The notes below the pieces were generated by a model. It did not search any database. It was not told where the DNA came from and saw only the letters and a program-made list of their open reading frames with translations. Positions 10,442 to 23,316 of a stretch of DNA of 64,000 bases are shown in pieces (position 1 is the stretch's first letter; each line of letters begins with the position of its first letter). Location: positions 544,859-608,858 of the forward strand of contig SJOL01006423.1 in NCBI GenBank assembly GCA_004794785.1, read 5' to 3'. Source of the stretch: Opisthorchis felineus (taxonomy: Eukaryota; Platyhelminthes; Trematoda; Opisthorchiida; Opisthorchiidae). Made by a program: the position numbers and the translations under genes.

Positions 10442-12780
10442 TTGCCACGGTCGATGAACAGATCAACAGTCACCTGGTCTACAGTTAGGCGAACCACTTT
10501 GTCACTAATATTTTCACTTCCGTGAAGCTTTTTTGGCCTGTTGCACACGAATGATTTTTGAACGTCCGCGGAATGTTTGTTTCTCACATTCCTTCAACGC
10601 TCTGAATCGACTGAGCCTCCTGGTCACGACAGACGCCCACCTTCGCTTGACGTCTTTTTGCACACTGGCTTTTATTGAATTCGTGGCCAGTCAGAATGTC
10701 TACGAGTCTCAATTAAGGGTAGCCTTATCAGATGTCCGTAGTGGTCCGCAGGTGGAACACCTGGCATTTCACACGATTATGCAGTTGGAGTTCCTGTTCT
10801 TGTACCACGTTTAGCTGGGAGGCATAGCAGAGCGGAGGTTTGTTCCGTCCGTGTTATCAAGCAGATGGCTGTTTGACCGAGGCGGCTGATTTTAATTCAT
10901 CGATCGACGATCCCGTGAACCTACAATACCACGTGAGTGATAAACGCAGCCTAGTCATTCGACTAGTTCTGCATGCTGTCTGAATACATTCACGTGACTT
11001 GCCTACATGATATCTTATTAGTGTTGGTTACGCGATCGCCGGTTCCTAATTTTTCCGAATGATGAAGCAGCTGTCTTGTTATGTGTCCAGATCCGGTTAT
11101 CCTCACTCTCAATCCATCCTTGTTTTATTCGATTCATCAGTGATCAAGGGATTTCATCCGATTTGCACGAGGTCAAGTTATTTCCACTGAGAACCTTGAT
11201 ATGCATGGCAGATAGCAAAAAAGCATGTTCCATTTGTAGTTGTGGACGCACTTAGTATTGTGAACTGTTGAGCATGTGCAAAGAAGCTGTCGTGATCAAT
11301 GTCTCGTCGTCTACGCATGAGTCTCATACCCATCGCCTTGTGCTTGTTTGGAGTAGTGCAACCGTCTTGATGTATTAGCAAACTAGATGTAATGAGCACG
11401 CAGTACATTCACTTTGGTATCAATTATATGAAGACAGTCTAACTGGCTACATGACGGGATCCCGAAATAGCTGAGTGGTTAAGGTGCAAAATTACTAGTC
11501 GGAGAGTCCGACGTTCGAACCCAACTCTGGCCTCTCGGGCAGCCGGATGATAATTCAGGCTGTGTTTCCTTCGATTTGCACAGTGACTATGACAGCGCTA
11601 AACGGCTCTTCCCAGTAAGCAGAGCAACACCACCAATACTTATTCAGGAATCGTGTCGCGGACTGCATCATCACTGTGCTTCCTGGTGTAGGTCTTCGAC
11701 CAGAGGATATCAACCTTGGAGTCGCATAGGTTTTATTGTGAGGTCGTCGTGATTTTTCCATTTATCTGGAAATGTTCTCTGTCAAAGCCGATCAATAATG
11801 TGAAAAGCCCTTTGCACAGATGTCAGTGCAAAGTTGCAGCAACGCCACGCTTTCCCTTTGTTAATGTCTTCTCACTTGACCTACGATGCCGAATAAAGGG
11901 CTGTTAACGAGATGTCTTATCTTGAGCCTTAGTCAGGTAACTTGACAGAAGTTGTCGTTTAGTTTATTCTGGTGTTCAGAAGTGAACATTAGTACTACTA
12001 GCTATTTAATCAACTACGGTCTTATCCGGGTAAAGTGAAATGAAGGTGCTTCATCCAATTAGACTTTCTTGCACTCAACCGAGATCAGATGGAATCAGAT
12101 TGTGTTTGGATTTGAATTCTAGTGGTAGATTTCTCAGAAGAATCTATATGGGTTCAAAGCCGTTAACGTCAGGGAGCCTGATGGATGAAGGTAGGGGAGA
12201 CTGTGATTTGCTGGCGTGCAGTCGGAGGGATTCGACCGGAATTACATGTGTGAGGACAATAAATATCACCAAACCGCATCAAACGCTTCAAACTATCTGT
12301 GTTTTCACAAATTGTGTCAAGGTCGAAACAACATAAACAAAATGATCTTTGATCGGATCAACTAAGTGTCGGTTGAATTTTGGTAAGTCTTCAGTGCCAA
12401 AGGGCTTTTCAGGTTTTTATAAAGGAAAGTACTCAGACTTGCTCGTTGCCAAAAGGACAATTTCCCATAAATGCGCGAATAGTAGTAGCCGAAGAGAGTT
12501 CAGCATAGAGATACATACCTGTTTCTTCGAAAAACAAGGCTGGCGTAGAACCGATACTCAGTAGGACACGGACGAACCATGGAAGCATAAGTTTTGGCGT
12601 TACCTAATTGATCGGAAAAAATTGAACGTTTCACTTACCCCTGCTGTCTCGCTACAGTTCACTTAATTGGCTGTGCTATAGGCTCTCATTATGTGTTTTG
12701 GGAGCTTTCGGAAATTCACAGTGTCGGCTGTGAAACCAACGTCTGAAATGCCATGAACCATGGCTAGTCTACTGCTCATA
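10442..12780. other. No gene recognised
   Basis: Apart from the tRNA-like block at 11461-11550, this stretch holds only short unsupported frames. Confidence 0.5.
11461..11550 (+). other. tRNA-like sequence (pseudogene or SINE head)
   Basis: TAGCTGAGTGGTTAAGG is a good A box, and GTTCGAACCC about 40 bases on is a good B box. The ends CCCGA and TCGGG can pair as an acceptor stem, and CGGA-GAG-TCCG could be a long variable arm as in tRNA-Ser or tRNA-Leu. The T stem does not pair cleanly and the anticodon stem is poor, so it is probably a decayed tRNA-derived repeat. Confidence 0.5.
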
Positions 12781-13000
12781 AGGTTGCTGAAAATTCTTCG
12801 ACAGCCCACGACCGGTTTCGCCCCTATTGGGGCTCATCAGGTAGGCGCAGTCCCCGAGTTTCCGTCAACCTTATGTTCTACTTGAAACCAAATTGCACGA
12901 AATTGGCGAAATACACTCATTTGCAAACAAATATGGTTTTGAATCTTCGCTGAAACATCTTTCAGCCTGTGTAGACTACTTAGGAATGGTAAGAACGTCT
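12781..13000 (+). repeat. HR repeat (hammerhead-bearing), partial copy
   Basis: HR is my label for a dispersed repeat starting near GTTGCTGAAAACTCTTCGACAG and running through a CCCCGAGTTTCCGTCAACCT block and an AAATACACTCATTTGCAAAC block. This copy covers the first two thirds and then diverges. The hammerhead motif (12804-12846) reads on the minus strand, so the functional sense strand of HR is probably minus here. Confidence 0.85.
12804..12846 (-). ncRNA. Hammerhead ribozyme motif, type I, intact core
   Basis: Read on minus: stem I GCCTAC, core CTGATGA, stem II of five base pairs with an AATA loop, core GAA, a self-complementary stem III (ACCGGT), unpaired C at position 17, then GTGGGC closing stem I (six pairs, one of them G-U). 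Every invariant hammerhead base is present. Stem III has no room for a loop in one molecule, as in minimal hammerheads of Penelope-like elements and retrozymes, which are thought to act as dimers. Predicted cleavage lies between 12810 and 12809. Confidence 0.75.
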
Positions 13001-15584
13001 CAGATAGGCAGTTGTAGAAACCCACACAGGATCTGATAAGTACCACCACAGCCGGTGTGATGGTTGATAGTTCACTGGAATAGGTATGGGTTATCAATAT
13101 ATCCACTGGTCTTAACAATGTTAACTTTATCCGAGAATCGACTTCTGCCTAGACCAGTGAAAAAGGATTGGTTTATGTTGAGGTTGGTTTGAAACTTATT
13201 ACAGTAAACAATGGAATTGTTTGCCGAACCAACTATGCCTTGAAAGTTGACAAACAGCTGATGTCGAAGCCACATTGTCGGCCGGTACTCGTGTCAGGTA
13301 AATAGGATCAACGCAGAACTAACCGCTGGGTATTCGTCTACAGCAAGACTGAGAAGACACTAGTTATGATGTCCACATGGACAGTAATAGTGAGAGATTC
13401 GAGCTTGAACGACGTATTGCATTGCTTATAGGGTTAAGAGGGATTCCAAATGGTCTAGTCACATATGTTTACATTATAGGTGGGTTCACGCATCGCTGCA
13501 TTGAAAGGATAACCAACACTAGGAAGGAAAGTATCTTTAACAGTCCTCCGGATGAATTAACCATGAAGACCACCTATCATTTGTCATTTTCTGTCAAAGT
13601 GCAATATAATTTACCGTCACTTAAAATCTGGATGAAAAAACCTACATAAGCTGAAAATTCCTATTTAATTGCGAATATCTTTTGAAACGTCCCAAGATGT
13701 GTTGCGAAACCTGCTTTTTGTTTGTTCCTTTATTTTCTCCTTTTGGTTTCAGGAACTATTTAGCTTGTAGTTACAAGAACACTTCGATGCTGATATGGTG
13801 GCAAGTTTTCCATGTATTTGTTGTCAACCTCATTCTGCCTTGAAAATCATCCATCAAGGTGTTACCAATAAGGTCACAGTCTGTTCCGTGTAGTCCACAT
13901 GGGAGCCACCTGACGACTGGCTGTGCTAGTATGTGAGGTATTCTGAGCAGCTGCAGATCTGAACACACTGCTTCCGTAAAGTGCATTCTAATAAGACACC
14001 GAATAAAACTCTGTTGCGGCCGTTATTTGACCGCGATTTCGTGAAAATGTTTGTCTAGGTTCAACCGGAACAAGCCACTTTTAATTAAACGTACATGAGA
14101 CTTCCCTAATAACGGAGAAGCATATTTATACTTTGAGTACATGTCTGCATAATCCCAAAGTTATTTAGTGAAGCCATTTTTCGTTTCTTCCGGATATAAT
14201 CTTCCCCTTAGTAGACTTAAGGGTGGCCACTGCGGGTCCCACAATCTGGAGTTTCACACGTTGATGCAACATTTGAAAGCAACATGATAGACACGTAGTG
14301 CTGTTAGTAGGTGTAATCCTGGAAACGGAATGGGCTATTACTTTCTCCGAAAATATATTGAATCGTCACAGGCACTTCGTTATGTTGTTTTAGTAGCTAC
14401 AGTGGTCATGAGGTGCTCTATTCGGTGATGAATGTATTATCTACATATCGCCGATAAAATGCATATCTATATCCAATAGTGATCACGGACGAGCCGAAGC
14501 TGATAGTACAGACCAAAGAGGTGCAATGAGTGACAGAGCTGATTTTCAACTCCGGCTTGTTACTCGGGTTGAGGCTTCTGTTGTTCAGGTGGTCAGGTGG
14601 TCAGGTGGTCAGCCTGTATTGTTCAACATTCAGGTGACATGTTGGTTTGACCAATATTCCCTTAACCATTGGTTGATCCTGGGCGAACTGCAACCTTTGG
14701 TCCCAAGGGTCTCACTCTGTGACATGTAAAGACGTGAATCCGGGGAGGAAGAACCTGTTTTTCTTGGATTGTTGACCTGACAATCGCTCATACATGAGTT
14801 CTTCGATTGAGTCATTCCTCTAGGGCGAGCGATGTCCGTATATCCTATCGTCTTCGTTCGTAGTCTTATGGAGTCAGCATCTACCTTTCTGAAGTTTTCC
14901 TCATATCCCTGACCGCAGCGCTGCTCCTATAAGGTTTAGGAAAAACCTGAGTTCTCTGTTGACTACATTTTTCTTTGCGGAATAGCGTCAAGATTCAATA
15001 CCTTATACAGCTCTTATCCCGCCGAAAGAGTTGCTGTTTTCATCAGGGAATGCTGTGGAGTTAGCTTACTCTATCCGATGAGTCATTTACTTATTTTGTG
15101 GAAAGTAACTACGATTGTATGATGTAGTGTAAGCTTGGTTACGGAAATTCACCAACTAGTCACAAACTTGCCGTATTTCTCTTCATGTACACGTCAGATG
15201 GCGTTTTAGGAAACTGAGGTAAGAGGCTAAGCCCTGTTATCCTACAAACACATCAGACCATCTCGTTGAGAAACTCAATGATCAACTTATTTTCTAGGTG
15301 ACTGTGTTCGGTAGCTGCACGACCGACGCCTACTGAGGGATCAGACGAAGTGCCCTGACAGTACAGTGGTGGGTGGGGTATTCCCTTCGTGGCCTGCGCC
15401 ACCCAGTGTATTTTCTTCGACTTTTGCCGCTTCACTGTCATTCTATGTTACTGAAGTACTCGCCCGTTTTGATTTAACGAGCGAATGGGTTTGAGACGGT
15501 AATATCACCTAACTAACCTTGCTTAAGATTTGATCATTACTAAATTTTAATAAAACTAGGCTTACGTCCGAAAAACAAAGTATT
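13001..15584. other. No gene recognised
   Basis: Only short frames are present, plus the minisatellite at 14584-14612. No splice-bounded exon was found. Confidence 0.5.
14584..14612 (+). repeat. Short minisatellite, 9-bp unit
   Basis: About three consecutive GGTCAGGTG units are present. Confidence 0.85.
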
Positions 15585-16005
15585 ATTCGACAAATACACT
15601 CATTTGCATACCAGTTTCGTTTTCGCTGGAGAATCACCTGAAACACAACTGAATCTCTTGCTCATGATGTTTTTCTTCAAAGATTAGCACAGTGTCATCT
15701 ATGCACTCTATATCAGCAAGATTCTCGCCAGTAACCGTCTGAACACCGGATTTTTTTATGATCTTCTAGCGTTTGTCTCATTACTTCATCAGTACTTCAG
15801 TTGAACAAGAAGTTGAACAGGTTTCTAGGAGAGAGCCACCTGAAACCTAGCTGAGTCACTCGTTTATGATATCATTCAATTCCGTCCAATTTGGGTTCAG
15901 AAAGAACATAAGGTTGACGGAAACTCCGGGACTGCGTCTACTTGATGAGCCCAAGAAGGGCGCAACCGGTCTTCGACTGTCGAAGAGATTTCAGCAACTT
16001 AGCGA
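15585..16005. repeat. HR repeat, opposed partial copies
   Basis: Pieces at 15585-15690 and 15820-15880 run in + orientation (ACACTCATTTGCAT, CACCTGAAAC and TCGTTTATGATAT blocks). The piece at 15880-16005 runs in the opposite sense, from CCAATTTGGGTTCAG to CTTCGACTGTCGAAGAG and TTTCAGCAACTT. The minus-oriented part carries the ribozyme remnant at 15936-15977. Confidence 0.75.
15936..15977 (+). ncRNA. Hammerhead remnant in HR copy, core mutated
   Basis: TTGATGA replaces CTGATGA, GCA replaces GAA, and the closing stem I strand is altered. Stem II (GCCC/GGGC) and the ACCGGT stem III remain. It is probably inactive. Confidence 0.6.
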
Positions 16006-19000
16006 GTAGTATGTTACGTCTATATAAAGTGTGTTATTGCTATGAAAATTTACCTAGTAGTGTGGTGTTGGTCAGAATGACCTTCCTTCTCGCTGGAACG
16101 ATACTTATCGAAGGATAGCTGGGGCCATCTGTGAGGGTAGCATACATATTCCCATGGATTCTGAGTGTTCAACTTCTTTTTTTTCGAGAATTTCTGTGCA
16201 CATATTAATGGTGAGGCAATGAACAGCTGGTCGGCTCCCCCGTATGGCTGCTCAGAATGGTGTGAACTTGGGTTAGCACAATGCGCCAACCTTAGTGTGT
16301 GTGATCGATGTTGGGCAAGTTGGAAGCACGACCTTAATCCAAACAAGCACGAAATGACTTCAGTACTGACCAAATATCCGAAAAAACCCTCACCCATTAT
16401 TCCATAACGTTTCGTGGTGAGCGATGGCATCCAATCCAATCGTCGAGCTGTCAAATCGAAAGTTAGTATCTAATGTTTCCAAATGAACCAGACACACTGT
16501 TACCCAATGATATTTTACTTTTCATCCTGAGAACTTGTTGCGCTTTCCAAACATGTCTAAATTGTTCGTGAAGTCACAGCCACTTGACGAACCCTCCGGC
16601 CTAAGTGTTCAGTCTGTTTATCAATTGCATTCTTTGCATCTACATCAGCTTCGCTCCAATAATTCCATAACTGAGATGGTGACAGCAGAAAGCACATGGG
16701 AACAGCGTTATAAACTATTGATCACCGGAATATGAATAACCTTAGGCTTGTTGTGATACGGACTTTCAAGTGGCAATAGAGCGGTCTAGCTTAATGGACG
16801 TGCCGCCAGTACATCTTAGGCTGACCGTTCCAGTAGTGTCCAATTTAGAGTACTTCCAAGGAGGGAGCAAAATAGGGAAGTCCATAGTAGTTTGCATTAC
16901 GGTAAAAATGCCTCCGGAAGATGTGCTTCTCCTGCATAGCTCAGTGGATGGTGAGGATGCACAAGCCACCAACCGCGGTAAGATCTCGTCTCTTCGAGAC
17001 AATCTGGAACCCCATCACACTAGTCATATGTGTTTTGCGTGGAAGAATTCGTATTTTGCAATGCTCGTTAACAAGTGACAGCGTGATAGGAATCGAGTGA
17101 CCGAAGAATGAATGGCATCATATCCCGTATGAGTGAGTTAATCACCCTCGTGGCCCGAACTACTAGCCTCAAAACTGATTTCAAATCACTCGGAAGATTC
17201 GTGATATGCGCACTAATGATGATTTCAAACATGGAACAAACCGAAATAGAAGGCTCTTCGTATTTCCAGCCTAGATCTGCATTACTCTCTGCAGATTTTG
17301 TATTTTCACCTGATTTTCTGCGCACTTGCTAAAGAACTGAACGCCCCATCTCTTAAACATAACCATGCTTTTGCGAAAAAAAATGATGACAGTATCATTC
17401 GTTTTGTCAAATATACCAATACATGACAAAAACAGCCAATGACACAAACGCACAGAAAGTGAACTGGAGATTCGAATACTGTTCACCTCTTGGGTACCTG
17501 AAAAGTTGTGAGTTTTTTAGGGAAACAATTTTTGGATCTCCGGAAAGTTTTTGACGCTTCATAGATGGCTTTATTGGTAATATGGCACTTCAGAGAATAT
17601 AAACTGTTGATACTATGCTAGTTGATCAAACTACTCATCAGACATCTGCAGTCGAATGACTAGTCTCCATCTAAGAACTGAGTATTCGACTATCGATGCC
17701 TTTTCCAACAGTCCAAAGTACTAAATTATGAGCTTCTACACCCATCCATCCCTTGAAATACTTAGACGAGTATATTCTGCATACAGGTAAATCTCAGTAG
17801 TGACAGAGGCCAAATTTCCCCATTGATTAATGTGAACATCTGCCTATTGCATTCATACTTTGCGCGATTGAGTTTTTTGTGTAGTCTAGGTTTTATTGTT
17901 CGGTTTTAGTATTTTCTGGCTTGGATGACTACGTGGGGCCTCTATGGATTCGTGTGTATATCTATGTATATCGCCCCTTTCATTTAACTGTCCTTTTTCC
18001 AGCTCAAATTTAAAAAGCTCAGAGAGATTCAAGGCATTTTGATTTGAAAAGCAATCTTTCAATGTTCTGATCCGACCTTCTCAGCAGTGAACAACCTCCG
18101 TCTTTCCAGGGTTTGAATTCAGGGTGGCTGACGTGCGGGGCTACTGTTACCGCTATTCCACCAGCATATGCTGGACTCAACTGAATGTGAATTCTACAAA
18201 TCTCGCAATCACCTACAGCTCATCAAAAAATTGTCCAGCTTGTTTCAAGCATTCGTGGCGCTAATCGGCCTATCAATACGGTACCAATATTTTTCGGCCC
18301 GCAGTTATTTCGGTTGCATGCGTTGGCGTCCTTGTACATTTCGACCAAAGAAGCTTATTCTTGAAACGTGATTACCCGGTGACGTTTTTGACCTGATTGT
18401 ATTCATTGTTTATATTACACTTAAAGGCCAGAAACAAGAACGGCTTCAGGTAGCCGAGCCCTGTTGAGCATAAACGTTACTGCTAAGAGCAATTATGATA
18501 GTTCATACTCTTCATTAGTGGCTACACAAGGGAGGGTTTCATGGTTTTCACTATTAGCTGTCAGTGTGTTTTTATATGAAATTACAAACTAGACAAGCAG
18601 TTCGTATCATGTGAGCTGTGGCTTAATTGTTTCGTTTAGAAAGCCTTCCACTGCAAAAGATTGTTTTCATCCGATTCCTTTTTGATCGCGACTTCACCGG
18701 AACAGTGTGTCGAATGTTCTTTTCGACGAGGACCGTAGTTTTTAGAGGGACAAAAACGGAACATTTCCCACATCTGCTGATTACAGACAGGAAATGGCGA
18801 CCACAGGGCACGCATGGAGTTGATGTACAGTCCGGTACACTAGCAGACTGTTTGCCTGTCATCTAGGCCATTAGGGTACACACTTTGTTGGAAGACGAGA
18901 TTCAGGTCAGAACGAAAAACAAAAACATTTGTTTGAAGGTGTGTGCTTATATTACAACGAAATTATGACTACTGAGAGCTCGCCAAGTAATATGTCGTCG

Positions 19001-21269
19001 CTGTTGCCAAATCTTTCCGTCATGCTTCACTAGCCTTACTTGATATCACAGCTGCTGCAGGTTCAGAGACGCTCCGTTTTCACTACCGATCAAGCTAAAT
19101 AGATTATTTCCAGCGCAGATGTTGATTCGACAGAATGTCGTCGACCTCGATCGGTTTTGGGATGAGCAGATTTTGCAGCCAGATTGTCTACTCTGTGGTT
19201 TTGTGAGGCTTGTTCATTACGACTGTTGTAGTTAAGGGTATTTCCTAAGAAAAATGTCAGTTTTTCATATTGAGAGTCCCTCGAGAGCTTGCATACAGAG
19301 GCGATTCATAAGAGGATATCTTTCGCTGACTTTATTCCCCACGATTATGATTCACTCATGTAGTGCGAAGTGCTCAGGAGATGCCCCAATGCTTTAAACC
19401 TGTGCAGTTCCATTGATATGTCACAGAATAGTCTCCATTGCTCCATCTGCATTGTTCCATCTGCATTGGGTCTAGCAACTTTGACTTGGCCCTCGACTAG
19501 CATAGAGAAGCTGATATTGATTTCTCTCAAAAGAACGGTTCTGCGTTCACCTGTCTCCTCTACATGGCTGATGTTTCTGAATTTTGCTCAGCTTGTAACA
19601 ATGCAGACCTCAAATATCCTCTCAGCCACAGAATCAACCACTGGAGACCCTAAATTTGGTAGTGCCCAGGATAATTGTATATAACACTAATCTTGACGGT
19701 TCGGGCACCCTAATGCCTTTCACGCACCTCGAAGAACTATTGCAAGTTCGCTCCTCTGACAAACGCCTTTTCCGTCCCAACTTTCCAGGGCCATCCCTGT
19801 AGTAGAATACAACTAAATTATAAATGCTCTAGCGTATCCTTTGCTGCAATTCCACCGTCTCGCTTGTTCAACAAAACAAAGTGGGACTGATTTCTAGCCA
19901 TCCAGACCGAGTGAATTCTCGATGAGCAATTGTAGGTGTGTAATGAAGTGCAGCTCGATGCCATGATGATTGAGCGGTGGTGTGATGGCTACTCGACGGA
20001 ACTGTTTTTTAATCCACAAATGGTCAAGACAAGATAGGACGTTCAGGGGCTTGTGAACATGTACGTACTGCACTAGGTCCCAAAGAAAGATGTAAAAAGA
20101 CAATGAAACAAACAGCTTTTTGAAGAGGAAGGCACAGGCAATGGACCATAAGTGATAAACTGTTTCTTTGTGTGACCTGAAGAAAAACAGGAGATCTGTA
20201 GACCTTGTTATGTGCTTGGATTACTAATATAAAAGCAGGTGTGCTGGCAATTATTGTTTCCAGTTTCTTATAGTTGGGATAGAAGTTTTTTTGAAGACTA
20301 TATTCTTGTTGAACTGAATTTCGATCAAAGTAGTATATCGAAGAAGGAAAAAATCACGTAGTTCCTGAGGGTGTTTCTTATAAGGAGGGTGTAGTTTACC
20401 ACAAGGATAGATCAATAAAGGGATTTGAACTCATCCTCGAATTACCGGTGATGGCTTACTAAATATGTGGGTAGTGTATTGTCTACTTATGAAAAAAAAA
20501 AACAAGAATGTTGAAGTATCCAGACCGTCGTTTCATTGTGGATTTATAGAGATAAAGAAGACTAGTATGGCTGATCGCCGTTTTGTTATGAATGCTTCGG
20601 TTGGTTGAGCTCAATCCATTGAAATAATGAATCTTTCTAGACAAAGAAACATATCCATGTGTGTTCTATATGTTCAGTTGAACACAAAACTGTCAGTTAT
20701 GATTCTGTGTCGGAAAAAGTGGTTGCAGAATCACAGACGTTTAAAAATAAAGCCAGACCGGCCTTTGTGGTCGTCAAATCTTCTAAACTGATAAGCCATA
20801 ACAATGAGGGTGATGTTTTTCACAGAACGTTTGCCCTGAAGCCATGTCTGGATTATTTGATGGGAATGGTTTGCTGTATGTGTGCGTGATAGTGTCAAAC
20901 GAGACGTCAGGAAGAAAAAGCCAGGTTGGTTTAGCAAACAATGATAGATAAAATTCGTTTCATGACAACATTTCGAAAGCGGAGGTGATAGGTTCGGCAA
21001 TCCCGCAATATTTAGTCTGGTTGCTTTGGGCGTGTTTGAAGCACGATCTGAAATAGAATATCCCGCTGAATCACATGTATCGTGTAGACTAAGGTGGAAC
21101 TCTGGGTCCGGCACATACCTCCAAACGTAAGCCTCCATAAACAGTGTTCTCTTAACCGTTGAGGAAAACGCGTGTCATACAACCGGTAACGCTCAGTGGG
21201 ACTGACAAACAATTACAGGTGTGGCAGGCACAAGTAGTGTAGTCGTCAGCCAGTCAGCACATGACGGCG
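16006..21269. other. Gene-poor stretch with frames on both strands, none supported
   Basis: Several overlapping frames are open on both strands near 16535-16735, 16766-17078, 17068-17332, 18623-18866 and 19345-19530. Two look somewhat protein-like: the + frame at 16535-16735, ending TWEQRYKLLITGI, and the - frame at 19345-19530, containing MQMEQWRLFCDISMELHRF. None has a clear acceptor-donor pair or a recognised motif. A B-box-like element (GAGTTCAAATCCC on minus, near 20425) hints at another tRNA-derived repeat. Confidence 0.4.
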
Positions 21270-21545
21270 GGATGGGGCTTCCCTGACTGAAGGATGAGCG
21301 TGCCGTATCCTACCTACGTACGAGTTATTATGCCGATCAGCTACTCGTAGCCGAAAGGTTCGGTGTTCAGATTACTAGCCGGGAGGCTGCGGGTTCGAAA
21401 CTCCGTGGAGTTTTGTGACATGCGCATTCATCCCAATGAGGATGGAACAGATATACAGTGGTTTTGGGCGTCTCACTATAGATCGGCTTCACCTTCACGT
21501 TGAAATCTCAATTGAAAATTCCAATATCTCACCGTGCTACTAACA
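21270..21545 (+). mobile_element. SINE family A, tRNA-headed copy
   Basis: The family order is a leading block (CTGACTGAAGGATGAGCG, then GTATCCTACCTAC), a tRNA-like part with B box GGGTTCGAAACTCC, a hammerhead-like stretch and a tail ending AATTCCAATATCTCACC. In this copy the hammerhead CTGATGAG octamer has been lost, going straight from GCGCATTCA to TCCCAATGAGGATG. Confidence 0.8.
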
Positions 21546-22604
21546 ACTCTTACTGTATCCGGTTTTTCATGGGTGATAGAGATGAATTCGAGGGGATGAA
21601 TCAGACGTTTAAAGGCAATGGATGTGGGTTTTAAAGCTATCAGATGGCTTGTAGTTAATGTGCCGGCTATCCAGTCAGCCTTGTGAATATTCACTAAAAA
21701 ATGTGGTTTTGGACTCGACCGTTTTAGTTCTCTTTTCCAGATTGGGTAGTAAACTGGAAAGGGTAGCCATTTTTCATCAGTACTCCGGAATGTTATCGAG
21801 ATTTTTGTCCTCACGAGAAACCAGGCCTTCCTTCTCCCAATTTCTGCTTTAGTGTAGTTAGCTCAGTATTATTACATTTTTTTCCTATGTGTGACCTGTG
21901 CCGTCATAAATGTAATTATCCAGACACGTGTTCGCCGACCGTTTGATGTTACGATAACTCAGATTTTCAATAATATTTAAGGTAAACAACTGACCTACAT
22001 GCTGTGTTGACGCGCACGGATGAGCCGCATAGTTACTCAGTGTCATCCACACTGAGTAGTCATTTAACTGAGAGATGACGGTTTTTCACCATTCTTGATT
22101 GGTGTCAGTGAGCACCGAAAGAATAGAATGGTGTGAATGTGTACACAAACGGGTATCAGTTTGAAAATCCTCATGGCTTGTCCGATGGCTGACGAAGGTA
22201 AGATATTCAAATACAGTTGTTTTATCGTTCCGACTGTCCACGGAATTTGATAGACTGCAATGCCTCGATTTTCTAGGGGTTTGTTGATCCGTCCTCGAAA
22301 GCCAGTTTGTGTTGATGGGGATGCGTACTAATTCCAGGCCAGCCTGCACTTTACACAGAGATGCCCTTTAGACCTGCGAGAAAGTCTTTACTGATTGCTG
22401 GGTCCTCGCAAAATTTAGAATACGTAGATTCCGATGGCTACGCGGACTAATAGAAACTGCGGTCAAGTAAATCGGTGGCCAAAAAATGTTCTGTGGTCCT
22501 GTGGTGACTGATAGTGAGGCGAATTTGTCGTTTTTTGGATCGCTGTATGATTTTCAACCAGAAAAGTGCACGTTACTTAGGTGAAGAAAACTACTCACAA
22601 AGTT

Positions 22605-22945
22605 GCTGAAAACTCTTCGACAGCCCACGACCGGCTTCGCCCGTCTTGGGACTCATCAGGTGGGCACAGTCCCCGAGTTTTCGTCAACCTTACGTCATAT
22701 TTGAACCGAAATTGCACAAATTTTGACAAATACCAGTCGTGGACTGTCGAAGAGTATTCGGCACCCTTGTGAGCAGTTTCCCTCATGAAAATATCCTGCA
22801 TTATCTCGAATATCGTACCAGCTGAAACATGAGGTGGCCTTTGTGCAACACACTCGGTCGAAGAATACCATAAACGAGATAAACATTTGGGATTCAGTTG
22901 GGTCTTTCTTAAAAAAAACAAATTGGAGTGAAAATGAGTGAATTT
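22605..22945. repeat. HR repeat, head-to-head pair
   Basis: Bases 22605-22738 match the start of HR in + orientation. From about 22735 a second copy runs in the opposite sense through GTTTCCCTCATGAAAATATCCTG, ATCTCGAATATCGTACCAGC, CATAAACGAGATAAACA and AAATGAGTGA. The junction falls at GACTGTCGAAGAGT. Frames on both strands across it come from this inverted structure and are not genes. Confidence 0.85.
22623..22665 (-). ncRNA. Hammerhead ribozyme motif in HR copy, near-intact
   Basis: Stem I is perfect (GCCCAC/GTGGGC), CTGATGA and GAA are conserved, and stem II is GTCC/GGGC with one G-U pair. The one departure is A to G at position 15.1 (stem III reads GCCGGT), leaving a G-U next to the cleavage site. 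Compared with 12804-12846, the stem I change T to C restores a Watson-Crick pair. Confidence 0.65.
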
Positions 22946-23316
22946 GCCGTACGCGCTGATTTGTTCCAGCGTCAAGATACCTGTCGAGTTTGCCTTGTAA
23001 CATGCTCCACAGGTGGCGGTCACTACCGACTCCTGCTGATAAATATGATTTGTGCAGCTCCATAGGTCATCTTTATCAATGAAATTAAACGCTTCATTGA
23101 TTCAGCAGTTGCATTATTGACTTTTGAGGAGAAATTTTGCAAAACGTCTCGCATTCCCTTCAAGGGTGCTGTTTAGTGAGTTGTTGTCCGTTTCTCACCA
23201 CAATCTGTACTGAAGGTGCTATGCGAAATCTGGTGTTGTGATATGGCACATACGCAAGAACAAAGTTTGTGCAGTAACATATTTCTGCCTCATAGGGTTG
23301 AAACGCACATACTTAC

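Noticed and set aside
11461..11550. Functional tRNA gene
   Set aside because: A and B boxes are good, but the anticodon and T stems do not pair well, so it is kept only as tRNA-like.
16050..16454. 134-codon minus-strand frame
   Set aside because: No domain, no splice signals and biased composition. The plus strand is also open over much of it.
20731..21138. 135-codon minus-strand frame
   Set aside because: No recognised motif and no acceptor or donor at sensible positions. The length is within chance expectation for this window.
22595..23023. 142-codon minus-strand frame
   Set aside because: It runs through the head-to-head HR repeats. The reading is a by-product of the inverted repeat, with the same residues appearing at both ends (EEFSA/AEYSS).
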